A stretch of DNA of 64,000 nucleotides from Branchiostoma lanceolatum (lineage: Eukaryota > Chordata > Leptocardii > Amphioxiformes > Branchiostomatidae), in contig NC_089735.1 in NCBI RefSeq assembly GCF_035083965.1, forward strand, positions 14,444,501 through 14,508,500. The letters run 5' to 3'. Shown one piece after another: positions 62,836 through 64,000 of the stretch; the stretch's first letter is position 1; each line of letters begins with the position of its first letter. Made by a program: the position numbers and the translations under genes. The notes beneath the pieces were generated by a model that saw only the letters and a program-made list of their open reading frames with translations, had not been told where the DNA came from and did no database searches.

Positions 62836-64000
62836 GCATATGTCTGCGCATCAAAACAGATATATTTGTGATTCGTGCGTCCCTATATCTGTGTTACAAA
62901 ACACAGATATATCTGTTCCACAAAACACTAATATATATATATCAAGCGATCGTCACATATATCTATGCTACAAAACACAGATATATAGAAGAACTTTATT
63001 GCACGACAATTGTACATGGTACAAAGTATGGCAAGAATCCGTAAACATAATGCGAAAGCAGTCGTTTACTAATAGATATTTACCTATTTTCGCATTGTGG
63101 GGATTGTTGCATTCAAATATGTACTCAAAACGGTAAGTAGCATCTAGCCTCTTAAAACTTGTACTTGTTTCGAGAAATGTGAATAACTTATCACGTAAAT
63201 ATATATATAAATGTGATGCGATCGTCACATATACATGTAACTGTGTTGCAAGACACAGATATATATGTCACAAAACACATATATATCAAACGATCATTAC
63301 ATATATCTGTGTTGTAAGACTCAGATATATGTGATACGATATATAGTCACATATATCTGTGTTTTCTAGCACAGATATATCTGTGTCATGTAGCACAGAT
63401 ATATGCGACGTTTGCATCACAAATATCTGTACTCTAAAGCACAGATATATACGTTATGCGAGCATCATATATATCTGTGCTACACAGCGCATATATGTAA
63501 GCTGTGAAAAACATGCATATCTGTTCTCCACAGCACATATATCTGTGCCACACAGCGCATATACGTGAGCTGTGAAAAACATGCATATATGTTCTCCAGA
63601 GCACATACATATGTAATACGTTCGTGCAGTAGAAACTGCCGTGATTTATTAGATATAACGTTAAATTCAGACAGATAAAGAAAGAAAGTTGCATGTATTA
63701 GAGAGCAATGTTACTTTCATTTGTGCGGTGAAAGTCGCCAGTACATATCAATATTTTTTCCTTACAACAATTTAATGGCGTCCGCAGGGATATAGGAAAA
63801 GTCGCTTCACAAGAGTGCATTGTTACTGTGAACTTTAAGATAAAAAGCCATTACATTGCTAAGTTAGAATGATCTTATCTTGGCGAGAAAGGTTTTAGCA
63901 TAAAAGGGCAATTGTAGCATTTTCCTTTTAATCGTTCAAAATGGGCCTTGATGTATTAATATTGTTGCTGATATCTAACCTTACTTCATTATTCAATGCT
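62836..64000. repeat. Right arm of the large foldback element, continuing past the window
   Basis: Inverse of the left arm: ATATATCTGTG palindromes at 62,836-63,600, then 63,590-64,000 matches the reverse complement of about 57,420-57,720. A second, 5'-truncated LINE tail (about 62,985-63,200, starting CTTTATTGCACGACAATTG) is inserted in the palindromic part. Confidence 0.85.

Overview
The window looks like invertebrate-chordate nuclear DNA, most probably amphioxus (Branchiostoma). Three things point there: a tandem array of replication-dependent histone quintets with metazoan 3' stem-loops, a single PDZ-LIM gene that combines features split among several vertebrate paralogues, and introns crowded with small foldback DNA elements, tRNA-derived SINEs, LINE fragments and minisatellites. 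The species call is an inference; the metazoan call is firm.

Region 1 (1-13,892) is the end of a histone array. Each unit of about 5.3-5.6 kb reads H4(+), H1(+), H3(+), H2A(-), H2B(+). Two complete units are present, followed by a third that holds only a broken H4. All ten intact genes are intronless and followed by a 16-nt histone stem-loop. The third H4 has a 10-bp palindromic insertion in its coding region, and a 1,650-bp foldback element interrupts its 3' stem-loop. The array stops abruptly inside the following spacer. Unit 2 alone carries a 298-bp foldback insertion between H3 and H2A.

Region 2 (13.9-21.0 kb) has no gene I can support. It holds a dispersed ATGCAAAT-containing repeat, a diverged inverted repeat (17.29-18.46 kb), a SINE on the minus strand and a GC-rich patch near 20.2-20.5 kb that might be a first exon.

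Region 3 (21.0-55.7 kb, minus strand) is one PDZ-LIM gene of the ALP/Enigma (PDLIM1-5/7, LDB3/ZASP) family. I placed 14 coding exons from reading frame, splice sites and phase. The PDZ domain is split over two exons; two separate exons each carry a ZASP-like (ZM) motif. After the middle region the gene can end in two ways: a single ALP-type LIM domain with its own stop (exon near 29.8 kb), or an Enigma-type run of three LIM domains (exons from 28.1 to 21 kb). The last LIM has two tandem alternative terminal exons. All phases close, giving model proteins of about 442-565 residues. The products should act as actin-cytoskeleton/Z-disc scaffolds. Several introns begin with repeats within about 0-30 nt of the 5' splice site.

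Region 4 (55.7-64.0 kb) is repeat DNA: a large foldback element whose arms are built from palindromic ATATATCTGTG-type repeats, split by a decayed minus-strand LINE that itself carries three nested insertions.
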